Source: Tuctoria greenei
Taxonomy: Eukaryota; Streptophyta; Magnoliopsida; Poales; Poaceae
DNA: 64,000 nt
Reading direction: 5' to 3'
Assembly: GCA_036927565.1 (NCBI GenBank)
Contig: JAYESD010000004.1
Coordinates: 92,508,942 to 92,572,941, forward strand
Shown here: piece after piece, positions 12,783-23,482 of the stretch
How positions within the stretch are numbered: the stretch's first letter is position 1
Layout of the letters: the number at the start of each line of letters is the position of its first letter
Notes under the pieces: model-generated
Seen by the model: only the letters and a program-made list of their open reading frames with translations
The model's database searches: none
What the model was told of the DNA's origin: nothing
Made by a program: the position numbers and the translations under genes

Positions 12783-12794
12783 ATCTCCCCCTTG
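12783..12794 (-). other. Polypurine tract of Copia B
   Basis: On the minus strand CAAGGGGGAGAT directly precedes the 3' LTR, the expected site for plus-strand DNA priming. Further AAAGGGGGAG-like copies on the same strand lie at about 12865, 12940, 12992 and 13792. Confidence 0.8.
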
Positions 12795-13800
12795 ATGAAT
12801 GCATTGGCAACACCATTTAAAATCCGAACATTGGCTTATTTACATAAAAGTTTTGAAGGCAATTTCTCCCCCTTTTGTAAATCAAAAATAAAATGAGAAG
12901 AAAAATTATCCCAAGAAAAATTATCCCATATTATCTCTCCCCCTTTATTATCTCTCCTTATGCACATATTCTCTTTCTCTTCATGCTTACCTCTCCCCCT
13001 TTGACAATGTATTCAGCAAGTCATGAGCATATAAACAAGTTATCTCTCCCTCTTTAGTTGTTATGAGCATATTATAACATATACATATAAACAAAGCTCA
13101 TCCAAGTCATACTATCAAGTACCTTACATTATCACATCAATGAGATACATAAAGTAGTGTAAGCCATGCTAGAGATCAAATGTAATTTTCAATTTAAGCA
13201 AGTCATGATCTCACAAACTTAACTATTTCAAAACTTGAAAGCATGACACTAGTTGCTGCATTTTATTATTTTTCAAAGCACAAATTTAGATTATATGATA
13301 TTTGCAAGAGATTATATGCGCATCTGCCTTATTCTAACCAACCAAGCCAATCCTATGTCATTTGACAATCAGAAGCTTAAGGACATAGTTTTAGTCATAC
13401 ACAACTTCTTCCAAGTTCATATCTAAGTGTAATGACAAGCAATCTCAAAACAAGAAGTGCGATGCATGCATATTCTCTTGATCTTTTCTCAATTTATATT
13501 TGTTCATAAAAACTCAACATGTGAGTTGATTACTTGATGAATTCTTAATGATTAAAAGCATTTGTGAGCATGCAACAAGTTCAAAACAGCAAAAAAGTTC
13601 GACCATGACCAGATTTAGTGTAAGTAACTATTCCAATTACTAGACATGGCAAAAACTACTAAATGTATAACACGAGTAATGTAGTAAGAACTTTCAGCAT
13701 GTAAAAGGAATCACAAAGTCATATATGTATGAAATACTATGCTCATATTATTTTAATTTCAGATTCACACATAGACTTCCCAAGTTTCAAAAACTCCCCC
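12795..13800 (-). other. Copia B 3' untranslated tract
   Basis: About 1 kb of AT-rich DNA lies between the pol stop and the polypurine tract. I see no reading frame of note. Repeated GGGGGAG motifs on the minus strand are its only regular feature. Confidence 0.6.
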
Positions 13801-14388
13801 TCAATTTAAGCCTTGGGGATGCATAACCCCTATTTCACTACGGATGTAACAAAAACAAGTAAAATCTAAAGGTTTTGTAAAAATGTCAGCCAATTGTTGT
13901 TCGATATCTACATGGTGAAGCACAATGTTTCCCTTTTCAACGTTATCTCGGAGAAAGTGATACCTAATATCAATGTGCTTAGTTCTAGAATGTTGCACGG
14001 GGTTTTTGGCAATGCAAATGGCACTAGTGTTATCACAAAACAGTGGAACACTATCTAGATCAACCCCATAATCCTTAAGTGTTTGAACAATCCAAAGAAT
14101 TTGTGAGCAAGCACTAGCAGCAGCTATATATTCAGATTCGGCTGTGGATTGTGCAACTGAATTTTGTTTTCTAGAGGACCAAGCAACAAGAGAATTACCA
14201 TGAAAATGACAAGCACCAGAAGTACTTTTCCTATCAATCCTACAACCCCCAAAATCAGCATCCGAAAAAGCTTTCAAAGTAACAGTTGAGGAAGAAGGAA
14301 GAAAAATGCCAAATTCTTGAGTTCCATGTAAGTACCTGAGAATCCTTTTGACGGCTTGATGATGTGAAGCACGTGGGGAAGCTTGAAA
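13801..14388 (-). pseudogene. Copia B RNase H
   Basis: Minus-strand RNase H shows FSDADFGGC, RKSTSGACHF, QSTAESEYIAA, PLFCDNTSAI, HIDIRYHFLRD and DIFTKPLD in order, then a stop near 13801. It is separated from RT only by a stop codon at about 14387-14389. The 158-residue open part holds the catalytic Asp and Glu motifs, so the fold may be intact, but the stop prevents fusion to RT. Confidence 0.9.
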
Positions 14389-15564
14389 CTATGCACAAAG
14401 ACATACACTGAATTGTATGTCCGGTCTTGATGCCGTGAGGTACAAATGTGATCCGATCATGCTTCTATAATCTTTTTGATTCACGGGTTCACCATCTTCA
14501 TCAAGTTCAAGTGTTGTTGCTGTTCCCATTGGTGTCCGAAGAGGCTTGCTTTTGTCCATGTTGAAGCGCCTTAGGAGGTCTTTGGTATACTTCGTTTGAT
14601 GCACAAAGGTACCCTCCTTGGTTTGCTTGATTTGCAGCCCCAAAAAGTAAGTGAGTTCACCCATCATACTCATTTCAAATTCGGAACTCATCATTGCTGA
14701 AAACTTGGACACAAGATCATGAGAAGCACAACCAAAAATAATATCATCCACATACACTTGAACGAATAATGAGTCATTGACATGTTTAAGCACAAAAAGA
14801 GTTTTATCAACCTTACCCATGGTAAACCCCTTTTCAAGTAAGAATGTTTTTAACCTGTCATACCATGCTCTAGGGGCTTGTTTGAGACCGTATAAGGCTT
14901 TGGACAGTTTGTAAACATGATTAGGAAAATCTGGATTTTCAAAACCTAGTGGTTGTTTGACATAAACCTCCTCATCTATGTAGCCATTAAGAAAAGCACT
15001 TTTAACATCCATTTGAAATAGCTTAAAACCATTAGATGCTGCAAAAGCTAACAAAATTCTTATGGCTTCTAATCTAGCAACGGGAGCAAAAGTTTCATCA
15101 AAATCTAGACCTTCAACTTGAGTGAAACCTTGAGCAACCAACCTAGCCTTATTCCTAACCACAACCCCATCCTCACTTTGTTTATTTTTAAATACCCATT
15201 TAGTTCCAATTAAAGTGTGACCTTGAGGTGGAGGTACAAGTTTCCAAACATTATTTCTTTCAAAAAATTTTAACTCTTCTTGCATGGCAATAATCCAAGA
15301 TTCATTAGTGAGTGCGTGTGATATATCTTTGGGTTCAAAAGAAGCAACAAAAGCAGAATGAGCATAAGAGTTTGGATCACAAAACCTGGACCGTGTGACT
15401 CGTTCGTGCAAGCTTCCAATCATCTGTTGTGGGGGATGATCTTTGTAAAAACGTAGGGGAACAGATGTCTCACACTTCTTCTTCATTAGGTTCATCGTAG
15501 ATTGATGATCTTGTGACTTGTGGATGATCAGGACCAGCATAGGTGATAGCCAGAGCTTGTTCAA
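14389..15564 (-). pseudogene. Copia B reverse transcriptase
   Basis: This is a long open minus-strand RVT_2 segment of about 390 codons. Motifs in order are MQEELKFFERNNVW, GTKWVFKNK, FQMDVKSAFLNG, YGLKQAPRAWYDRL, catalytic VYVDDIIFG, MMGELTYFLGLQIKQ and SRPDIQFSVCLCA. It overlaps the upstream integrase frame between 15470 and 15564, which marks a frameshift. All RT catalytic residues are present, including both Asp of YVDD. Confidence 0.93.
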
Positions 15565-16963
15565 TGTCCGGAGCTGGATACGTGTTAGCTTCGGAACTAC
15601 CAGGCAGTATCACCGGCTCTTCTTCATCTTCGAAAATACCCTCCCCCTGAGGATACAGATCTGGTCCTGCAACACCGGAGCTTGTACCTGGGCTAGCTTC
15701 ATCAAAAGACACTTCACAAGTCTCCACAATTTTGTTAGTGTCAAGTAAAAGCAGACCGTAGCCTCTAGTGTGAGATGGATAACCAAGAAACATGCCATCA
15801 ATGGATCGAGGTTCAAACTTATCAAGATTACCATGTTTCTTAACAAAGCATTTGCAACCAAATACCCGAAAGTGTGTAACACTAGGCCTATGTCCAAACC
15901 GAAGCTCATATGGTGTTTTACCTAGCTTAGCACGCAAGAAAACACGACTTGAGACATAACAAGCGGTTGCTAACGCATCAGCCCAAAATTTCCTAGGAGT
16001 TTGATATTCATCAAGCATAGTCCTAGCCATCTCAACTAAGGTTCCGTTCTTTCTTTCTACAACACCGTTTTGTTGGGGTACATATGGTGAAGAAAATTGA
16101 TGATCTATTCTACTTTCAGCACAAAAGTGATCAAAAGATTGATTTTTAAATTCAGTTCCATTATCACTTCTAATTGCTTTTAATGATCCTGGGTGATCAA
16201 TTGATAATCTAAGAAATAAAGTTCTAAAGTGACTAAAAACTTCATTCTTAGACGCCATAAAATACACCCAAGAATATCTAGAATAATCATCAACAATAAC
16301 AAGAGCATACCATTTACCTCCGAAGGATTGAACACGTGAAGATCCTACGGTGTCAAGGTGCAAAAGTTGACATGGTTCAGTTGTCATGATCATTGTGAGA
16401 GGAGTATGTGAACCTGCAACCATCTTAGCATGTCTACAAGAAGAGCACACAATTTCTTTGTCCCCTTTAAGCTTAGGCAGCCCACGTATGCGATCAAGAG
16501 CACTAACACGCGTTAGGTGATCAAAGCCTACGTGGCCAAGTCTACGATGCCAGAAATATAAGTCCTTTGAATCATTAGCAACTAGACAGCTATGCTTAGA
16601 GGAAGACATATCAAAATCAGCTTTAAAAACTCTTCCAAACCGAGACATGTTAAAAATAAGCTCACTGTTTGAACCTACAACTTTGCAGCAGTTTTTATTG
16701 AAAATAATTTCTAGATTTTCATCTAGCAATTGTGAAACAGAAAGCATGTTGTATTTCAAATTTTTGACAAGTGCCACATTTTTCAAAGTGTAGTGATCAT
16801 TTACTCTAACCGAACCCTTAGCAATTATAGGAGTTGAAGAATTATCGGCAAAAGTAACATTCTCTACACGTGACACAAAAGAGAGGGAGGAGAACCAAAC
16901 TTTGTTACCGGTCATGTGGCATGAGCAACCTGAATCCACAATCCAAATGTTCTCCTTCCTCAA
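15470..16963 (-). pseudogene. Copia B protease and integrase
   Basis: This minus-strand open segment of 497 codons contains two domains. The protease active site IWIVDSGCSCHMTG is near residues 6-19. Integrase follows with zinc residues in WHRRLGHVGFDHL and CSSCRHAK, first catalytic Asp in LHLDTVG, second in IRSDNGTEF, and Glu in NGVVERKN. The C-terminal domain includes FRVFGCKCFV and GMFLGYPSHTRGYGL. All HHCC and DDE residues are visible. A frameshift near 15500 separates it from RT. Confidence 0.93.
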
Positions 16964-17080
16964 ACGTGTAACCTACATAGAAGCACAATACGTCGATGAC
17001 TCAATACTGGGGTTAGTCAAAAGGCATTTAGGTATCCAGTACTGAGTCACACGACGTGCAGTAGGAAAAACACGCGAAAG

Positions 17081-17404
17081 CTAAGATAAAACAGCAGGTT
17101 TATGAGTCGAAGTTTGAGGTTTTCTATTCTTAATTCTTTTAGCACAAAAACCAGTAGCTCCAGAGGTAAAAGCAGCAGTTCCAAAAGACAAGGCTGATGC
17201 TACGGAAGCAAAGGCTGAAGTTCTGAAGGAAACAACAGAAGGTCCGGGAGCTCTCGGAGCTATCGGAACTATCGGAGCTACTTTTGCGGATTTCTTACCA
17301 GAAGGTCCGGAAGCTACCTTTTCAAATTTCTGACTCACTAAAGCAGGTTGTGTTTTTCTAATTGCATGAAAGTTATAAGATCTAGCAATTTTTCTTTCCT
17401 TTTT
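17081..17404 (-). pseudogene. Copia B gag-PR spacer, Ala/Ser/Pro-rich
   Basis: A low-complexity Ala/Ser/Pro-rich segment of about 85 codons (17338-17081) is in the same frame as gag and PR, separated from each by stops. It lies between the second gag knuckle and the protease. It is probably a gag-protease linker without a defined fold. Confidence 0.55.
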
Positions 17405-19360
17405 CTATTGTTTAGCTAGTCTATAACAAAAATCTATGACATGACCATCTCTACCATAGTAGGTACAATGAAATTTAACTTTGTGTTCATGCCTAGATGA
17501 GCAAACAATATTTTTATTTGAAACCAAATGAGACAACACTCCTGCAGATTTGAAAACCACATCCTTTTGTTTAGGATCTGTTTCAATCAAACCACTTCCT
17601 AATGACTTTACAATTTTAGGTGGATGTGCCTTAGCATGAGCATGAGAATCAAAACCTAAACCAGTTTTATCATTGCATGACTTGGAAGAATTCAGCAGCA
17701 AGTTTAGATTCTTATTCCCATTACAAAACCGACCTAGTGTCCTATTCATATCATCAAGTTTCTTGGACAAGTCTAGGCAGTTTCCACATGAAGTTTTTCC
17801 TTTTAGTTTGCAATTGGAACAATTTTTAACTTCATGAGATCGTAAACCATTGTTCAGAATGGAAATTTCATTCATTGCATCTTTTAGTTTCTTATCAAGA
17901 TTTTCACATGCAGAACAATGCAAATCATCTGTAGAACAAGAAGCATCTTTTAAGTTTTTATCACTAAGTGCAGCAAGCTTTTTGTTCTTTACAATTTCTT
18001 CATCAAGTCTGTCTAGAGTGGAGGAATGTGCACTTCTTAGGGAGGACAATTGTTCATAGATTAAGTCACATGAGGGACATGCATCATCACTAGGAATCAA
18101 AGTTTTTAAACGGTTAATTTCAGATTCTAGTGATTCAATTTTAGCAGCATTATCCCTAAGCTTTTTGTCTTTTTTCTTGACAATAATAGTTGCACGAGAA
18201 ATAGCATCACACATTTCATTGCAGGTAGAACATACCTCATCGTCTTCACTGCTGTGTTCTGCATCCTCCTGACTTGATCTTGATCTTGTTTTGCCCGCCA
18301 TGAAGCATAAGTTGGCCAGATCGTCATCATCTTCATCACTTTCAAAGTCTACATCACTTGAACTAAGTTCTTGAAGTGCGGTGATGAAGCTGTTAATCAT
18401 CTTGCGTCCTATGGTACCCTTCTTCTTCTTGTTGGAGTTTCTAGAGGAGGTCCGGACCTTGCTTTGTTTTTCTTCCCGGGTGGTCGGACCTGAAAGGTTA
18501 GGGCATTCCGTACGAAAGTGTCCTATTTTACCACATTCAAAACAGCGTTGAGGTCTAGAGCTTCCTCTCCTTCTAGTTCTCACATTTTGCAATGCTTTTG
18601 AGAATCTAGTAGATATGAGTGTCAATTCCTCTTCTGGAAATTCTTCGATCTGCTCCAGGGATAGTGAGGACAATAAAGCAAGAGTATTGCAAGATGATGA
18701 TTGGCCGGAGCTAGACATATCACGTTGTGAAACAAATGCAATAGACTTATTTGGGTTCTTACGTGCTAGGATGTCAATTTCATGAGTTTTTAGTTTAGAA
18801 AAAAGTACATCTAATGTAAGAGAACTCATAACAGTTGATTCACGAATAGATGTTACTTTCATTTCCCAAATTGACATGTCTAATGCACTAAGAAGTTGCC
18901 TAGCATTCTCAGCATCAGAAAAATTTACATTGACACTACGTAAGTTGCTGAGAATTTTATTGAAACGAGCAAAGAGGTCATCGATTGACTCACCTGGTTG
19001 CATCTCAAAATGCATATATTCTTTCTTGAACATATCTTGTTTTACCTCCTTGATTGTGTTTGAGCCTTCATGATAATCACAGAGAGCTCTCCAAACATCA
19101 TATGCTGACCGGAGGTGCGCGACACGATCAAAGTCGCTTTGAGTGAGTCCTTGGATGATCAAGTTTCGGGCTTTGTTGTTGTTGTCGACATCCCTTAGGT
19201 TTGTGGCCGTGACTTGATCATTGGGTGGCACTTCATAAGGTTTATACACCTTCTCCCATATTGCAAAGCCTTGTGCCTAGATGAAAGCCTCCATGCGTGC
19301 CTTCCAAACCCGAAAATCAATACCAGCAAACACACAAGGTTTGGCGGAGTACTTCTCCAT
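17405..19360 (-). pseudogene. Copia B gag with zinc knuckle and CxxC-rich coiled coil
   Basis: The ATG at 19360 lies about 45 bp inside the primer site. One in-frame TAG at codon 28 (19279-19277) breaks an otherwise open gag of about 650 codons. The N-terminal UBN2-type gag domain (FAGIDFRVWKARMEAF, LIIQGLTQSDFDRV, VWRALCDYHEG) is followed by the knuckle CFECGKIGHFRTEC. The long helical C-terminal half contains paired cysteines (CSTCNEMC, CPSCDLIY, CSACENL, CSNCK, CGNC). A second knuckle-like motif, CTYYGRDGHVIDFC, lacks one Cys. It would form the particle and bind RNA. Confidence 0.88.
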
Positions 19361-19407
19361 GATGATTAGTAAAAAACACGTGCAAATCACAAATATTAGA
19401 GCACCGT

Positions 19408-19422
19408 GGATCTGATACCAAT
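19408..19422 (-). other. Primer-binding site of Copia B (tRNA-Met)
   Basis: On the minus strand ATTGGTATCAGATCC directly follows the 5' LTR end CCTACA. It matches the initiator tRNA-Met primer type with one difference (AGATCC for AGAGCC), a common variant in plant Copia elements. Confidence 0.88.
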
Positions 19423-21223
19423 TGTAGGATCGAAGAGCACGTGAAAAGCTACCAGAGGGGGGTGAATGGTAGATTTAAAAATCTTACGCAGCAGAAACAA
19501 TTAAAACCTCAAACCCTTTCGGCAGAAAAATGATCTGTTAAAGAAATCGTGTATGAGACAAATCTAAACGTGTTTCACCGTGACAAAAGTGATAGATATC
19601 AGAGAGAATCAAGTCACGAAGACAACAAAAAAAGAATCACTCAAATCCGTCGAGAAAAAACTCAAGTTATGATCGAAAGATCAAACAATGGTCAATCTGC
19701 CCTATCCGAGAAAAAAAACAGTTCTGGAACGCTGCAAAGAAACTCGTGTAGATCAGTAACCACAAATCCAATGACCGTGACATTTTGACATATGATAGAT
19801 AATCAAGTTGTGAAGACAAACCAAAAAGAATCACATCAATTGGATCTTTAAAACTCGAGTTATGATAAAACCACCGACGAAAGGTAGTGCTGTCCAGAAA
19901 CTCGACGAGTAAAACTTGTCTGGAACAAGTCGGACGAACAAGGCACAAAAGTTCCTTCAAACTACGAATTTTATTCAATAGAACACAAGAGGAACAGCCC
20001 CCAAAGTCGTCTCCCACGAGCTCTGGGCTCCCTTGCTTATATAACCAGCCCTTAGGCCATCCCAATCTCAACTAGGACTCCAATCCTAACCACAATCGGA
20101 ACTTTCCATAACTGCCTAGGACTCTTCTATACGCAAATAGAAGCAATCTTAAGACTTCCAAACACCTTAGGAACATATCCCACGTTCCTAAACAACTAAA
20201 ATTCGTGACCCACACGAAATCCTAACATAACCAACTCGATATTTCCATACCGAGCCATAACCGACTCAGCTAGCAGCCTAAGTCTTCAACCGATACGATC
20301 CGATCCTTCCGATCAGATCTTCCTTCCATAATCCATCTCTAGAAGCATATTGCCACGTCATGCACCTCATGCACACGTGCGAACACCTTCCTTTGACCTT
20401 CATATGCACTGCCATTGATTCAATCATCCTGCGCGACCTCCTGACCCGCTCAACCATAGTTCCTCCCAAACTTGGTTGTTGGAACCTCATCTCCTCCTGA
20501 GACTAGTCCAATGGATCCTGTCACCAGCCATGACTTGAACTCAAGCGACACCTGCACATGAATAAACAACCAATCCATACGAGCCCAAGTCCTCAACTTG
20601 ACTCAAGTTAGTTCCGAACACAACACCTTACGTGAGAACCTCACATAAGCATGTTGCAAAACCACAGTAACACAATATTATCCATATCAACCAAAACGCA
20701 CCAAAAACTTAGCAAATGAATACTAAGCAATCTTTCCAACAATGTAAAGCAAGTACGAAACATTGCAAATGAAAATCAGAAGCACCGCGATCAAGATCCG
20801 TACCTTGCCAGAGCAACCCGGAGCTTGAGCCGGAGCTATCAAAAGCTAGTAGAAACTAGCGCCAGAGCTTTCCAAAACTAGTAGATCCTAGCACCGGAGC
20901 TTACCAAAAACTAGTCAAAACTAGTCAACCCAAAACCAGAGCTAGACAAAGTACGTCAGAGCTTAGCAAAAGCATGCCGGAGCTAAGGATAAAGCTCACC
21001 GGAGCTAACCAAAGCTAGTCGGACCTTACCAAGAAGCTGGACCTAGCATCTAACGTAGCCGGAGCTACCCAAAACAAGCCGGACCTACCGTCGGACCTTG
21101 CTGTAGCTCAGAGCTAGAGTCGGACCTTGACAAAAAGGTGTTTTGGTGATATTTAAAACATTTATCATCAAAGCCAAGTGTATTCACTACAAGCCAATTT
21201 ATTCAGCACATATAGGTCTTACA
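19423..21223 (-). repeat. 5' LTR of Copia B
   Basis: It is nearly identical to 10978-12782 with the same TG...CA ends. The CGGAGCT/CGGACCT array at 20793-21137 is in U3 on the minus strand. Confidence 0.93.
20037..20044 (-). promoter_or_regulatory. TATA box of Copia B 5' LTR
   Basis: The self-complementary TTATATAA lies about 620 bp before the primer site on the minus strand, downstream of the short-repeat array in transcription order. It is conserved at 11591 in the other LTR. Confidence 0.5.
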
Positions 21224-21228
21224 GCTGC

Positions 21229-21414
21229 GTGAACCGGACTAGTCCGACTATAGGGCGGACAAGTCCGACTTGGTACGAACTAGTCCGGCCATTGGGCGGA
21301 CAAGTCCGGGTTACACCGTGAAAACCCTAACCTAAGTCAATTTTGTGAATTATACTACCATATCTCTACTTCCTTGGACTCATACTCATTCCTTTGCATC
21401 TCTTATCAGCAACC
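21229..21414 (+). promoter_or_regulatory. Copia A leader of the third gene, with motif cluster and possible splice acceptor
   Basis: This is the right half of the tract between pol and the third gene. It holds GGACTAGTCC/GGACAAGTCC motifs (about 21236-21310). Immediately before the ATG at 21415 is a pyrimidine-rich run ending CTCTTATCAG, which has the shape of a 3' splice site. This suggests spliced subgenomic expression; that is inference. Confidence 0.4.
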
Positions 21415-23112
21415 ATGTCGGATTCCGAGTATGTTCTCCTCTCCGACTCTGAGGCCAAAGCGGGAAGGCAAGTGTGTTACCGCCGAAAGCGCGTGGAGGA
21501 GCAGCTTTTCATGGCATATCTCGACTCTTAGGACGAGGCAAGAAGAGCAAAGAAGACAACGAGAAGCTCACAACTCTGCTGCAACTGAGGCAGCCCCAAA
21601 GAAGAAGAGGCGTGTGACTATGGGGGAGCAAGCTAGAATCCAGGAGGCAAGGACCTCCAAGGACAAGGGAAAGGCCCCAGTGGATGCTACACCCAAAAAA
21701 AGGGTTATAGTGGCCAAGAAGCCTGCAAGAAAGGCTGAGAAGGGAGCCTCTCAGCCCATAGGCCCCTTGGAGATGTCAACTTCTACATGGAACCCAAACC
21801 GTGCGGCTGCCTTCGATGCCAACATCTTCAAAGGCAAAGGGGCTGAGAAGGCGAGGAATATAAGGAAGATCAACGTCTATCAAAGGGAGAGAAGCACAGT
21901 GGATCCCCGCTTTTGGTGTGACTTCCATTGTGGTTATTACCGGACTATCTACATGTCCAAGCAAACCTCGGTCACTGATGCTCAATGGATTGACTGGGAC
22001 TACATGTCCCAGAAGGATCATGTGGCCTTCGATGATGTGATTGAGGCCGTAGAGCGCCATGGTATGAAGAAATTCATGGCTTTTCAATACGACTAGAATG
22101 TGGAGGTGATTGCTCATTTCTACTCCACTATCTATTTCCACACCGATGGGGATAGGAGGATCACCTGGATGATCCATGTAGAGCAATACTCCACCACATA
22201 CTGGGAGTTTGCTCAGTTCCATGACTTGGAGGATCAACGGGACAATGAGATCATTATATCCAACTTAAGGCCAGTTGATAGCGACACCCTGGAGTACATG
22301 TATCCTAGCCATGTAACCTTTGAGGCCGGCCACATCAGGAACATCAAGCCCTTCTATAGTGTCCTCAACAGGGTGCTTCGGAAGACCATTGCCTTCAAGG
22401 ATGGAGATGTTGGGATAATTCAAGGCAATTTGAGGCACTGGATGGTGCTAATTGATGGAGATGTTCGCTTCAATGTGGTTCACTATATCTTCGATGACAT
22501 CTTTAACATCTCCGATACTCCCGAATGATCACGTGGCTATGCTCCGTACATCATGTACATGATCGAGAAGGTGTCTGGCCTCACCTTCAAAAGACATCAC
22601 TCACCGGAGGCTTCGACCTCAACTCCCTCCCCTGGAGCCTGTTGCCCCTAGGAGGAATAATGCGGATCCTCCCGCTTCCTCCACCTCCGCCTTCATCACA
22701 ATGCGGGAGTGGATTTCTCAAGTGCTTCAAGGCCATATTCTCCTCTTGTCAGAAGGCGGAAGTTCGGCAACGTCGCATGGAGTGTCGCTAAGAGAAGTAT
22801 CTCAAGGTGGTGTGCGACAAGCTGGACATCCCCATGTCTCCTGCTGAGGAGAGTGATGGGGAGATCACTCCATTCCCGAAGTTCACCACCAAGGAGCTTG
22901 CTCAATTTGGTGAAGCTGGTACTTCTGCCGCGGTCCCGTCCGATGATGATGCTCATATTGATTCGGAGGCCACAGAGAGTGATAGCGGGCACCAAGGCAG
23001 AGACAACGACGACACCGATGATGATGAAGAATTGGTCATAGGTCTCTTCTTTCTTCTTTTCCTTTTTGGTGTCTTGATGCCAAAGGGAGACAGATTGGAA
23101 GGGAGTACATAG
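21415..23112 (+). pseudogene. Third (3' additional) gene of Copia A, unknown function
   Basis: It starts MSDSEYVLLSDSEA at 21415. A stop and shift near 21530 move the reading to the frame that stays open to 22096 (Lys/Arg-rich, NLS-like PKKKRR near 21597). After a stop at 22094-22096 the same frame runs to 22528 with an ITWMIHVEQYS to DDIFNIS globular region. Further shifts lead to an acidic C-terminus with poly-Asp runs (22807-23040). The globular part matches the gene in element C, so it is a conserved gene of this family. I see no catalytic motif or membrane segment. It occupies the env-like position of SIRE/Maximus elements and could be a nuclear or structural accessory protein. Confidence 0.7.
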
Positions 23113-23482
23113 ATAGTCTTGAGGTAGGAGAGATTGATATTTTTTATGAGGGAGAGGATGATCCACTATTGGACTTATTTTTTAAAACTTTCATTTCAAG
23201 TTGTTGAAAGACTTAAATTGTGATTGTATATGTCTAAGTTGTGATGTATTGCCTCAATTACATGTTTATCTTGCACATTTGTTGCCTCATCACAGTTTAT
23301 GAGCACATCACTTAGGCACCCCACCATAACATGTATATGTATGAGAACTCTCTGGATTACTCTTACTCAAGATGCATACATTTAGGGGGAGTCACTCATA
23401 GAAATACATGTTATAAAAACAAATTACTATCTTTTTGTTGAAATCTTGATGTGTTGTCATCAATCACCAAAAAGGGGGAGAT
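23113..23482 (+). other. Copia A 3' untranslated tract with polypurine tracts
   Basis: There is no coding sequence. G-rich motifs occur in three places: GATGCCAAAGGGAGA (23076-23090), TTTAGGGGGAG (23381-23391), and the polypurine tract AAAAAGGGGGAGAT (23469-23482) directly before the LTR. Element C has the same layout. Confidence 0.75.

Larger units (their letters stand above)
10978..21223 (-). mobile_element. Complete Copia element of family B
   Basis: This full-length LTR/Copia element is read right to left: 5' LTR (19423-21223), primer site (19408-19422), gag, PR, IN, RT, RH, polypurine tract (12783-12794) and 3' LTR (10978-12782). It is flanked by the perfect duplication GCTGC (10973-10977 and 21224-21228). 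The two LTRs look nearly identical, so it is among the youngest insertions in the nest. A single gag-pol frame is broken by a few stops and one shift, so it is close to but not coding-competent. Confidence 0.95.

Noticed and set aside
22100..22528. Envelope glycoprotein gene in Copia A
   Set aside because: The position is env-like, but no signal peptide, membrane helix or cleavage motif is visible. Called only as a third gene of unknown function.
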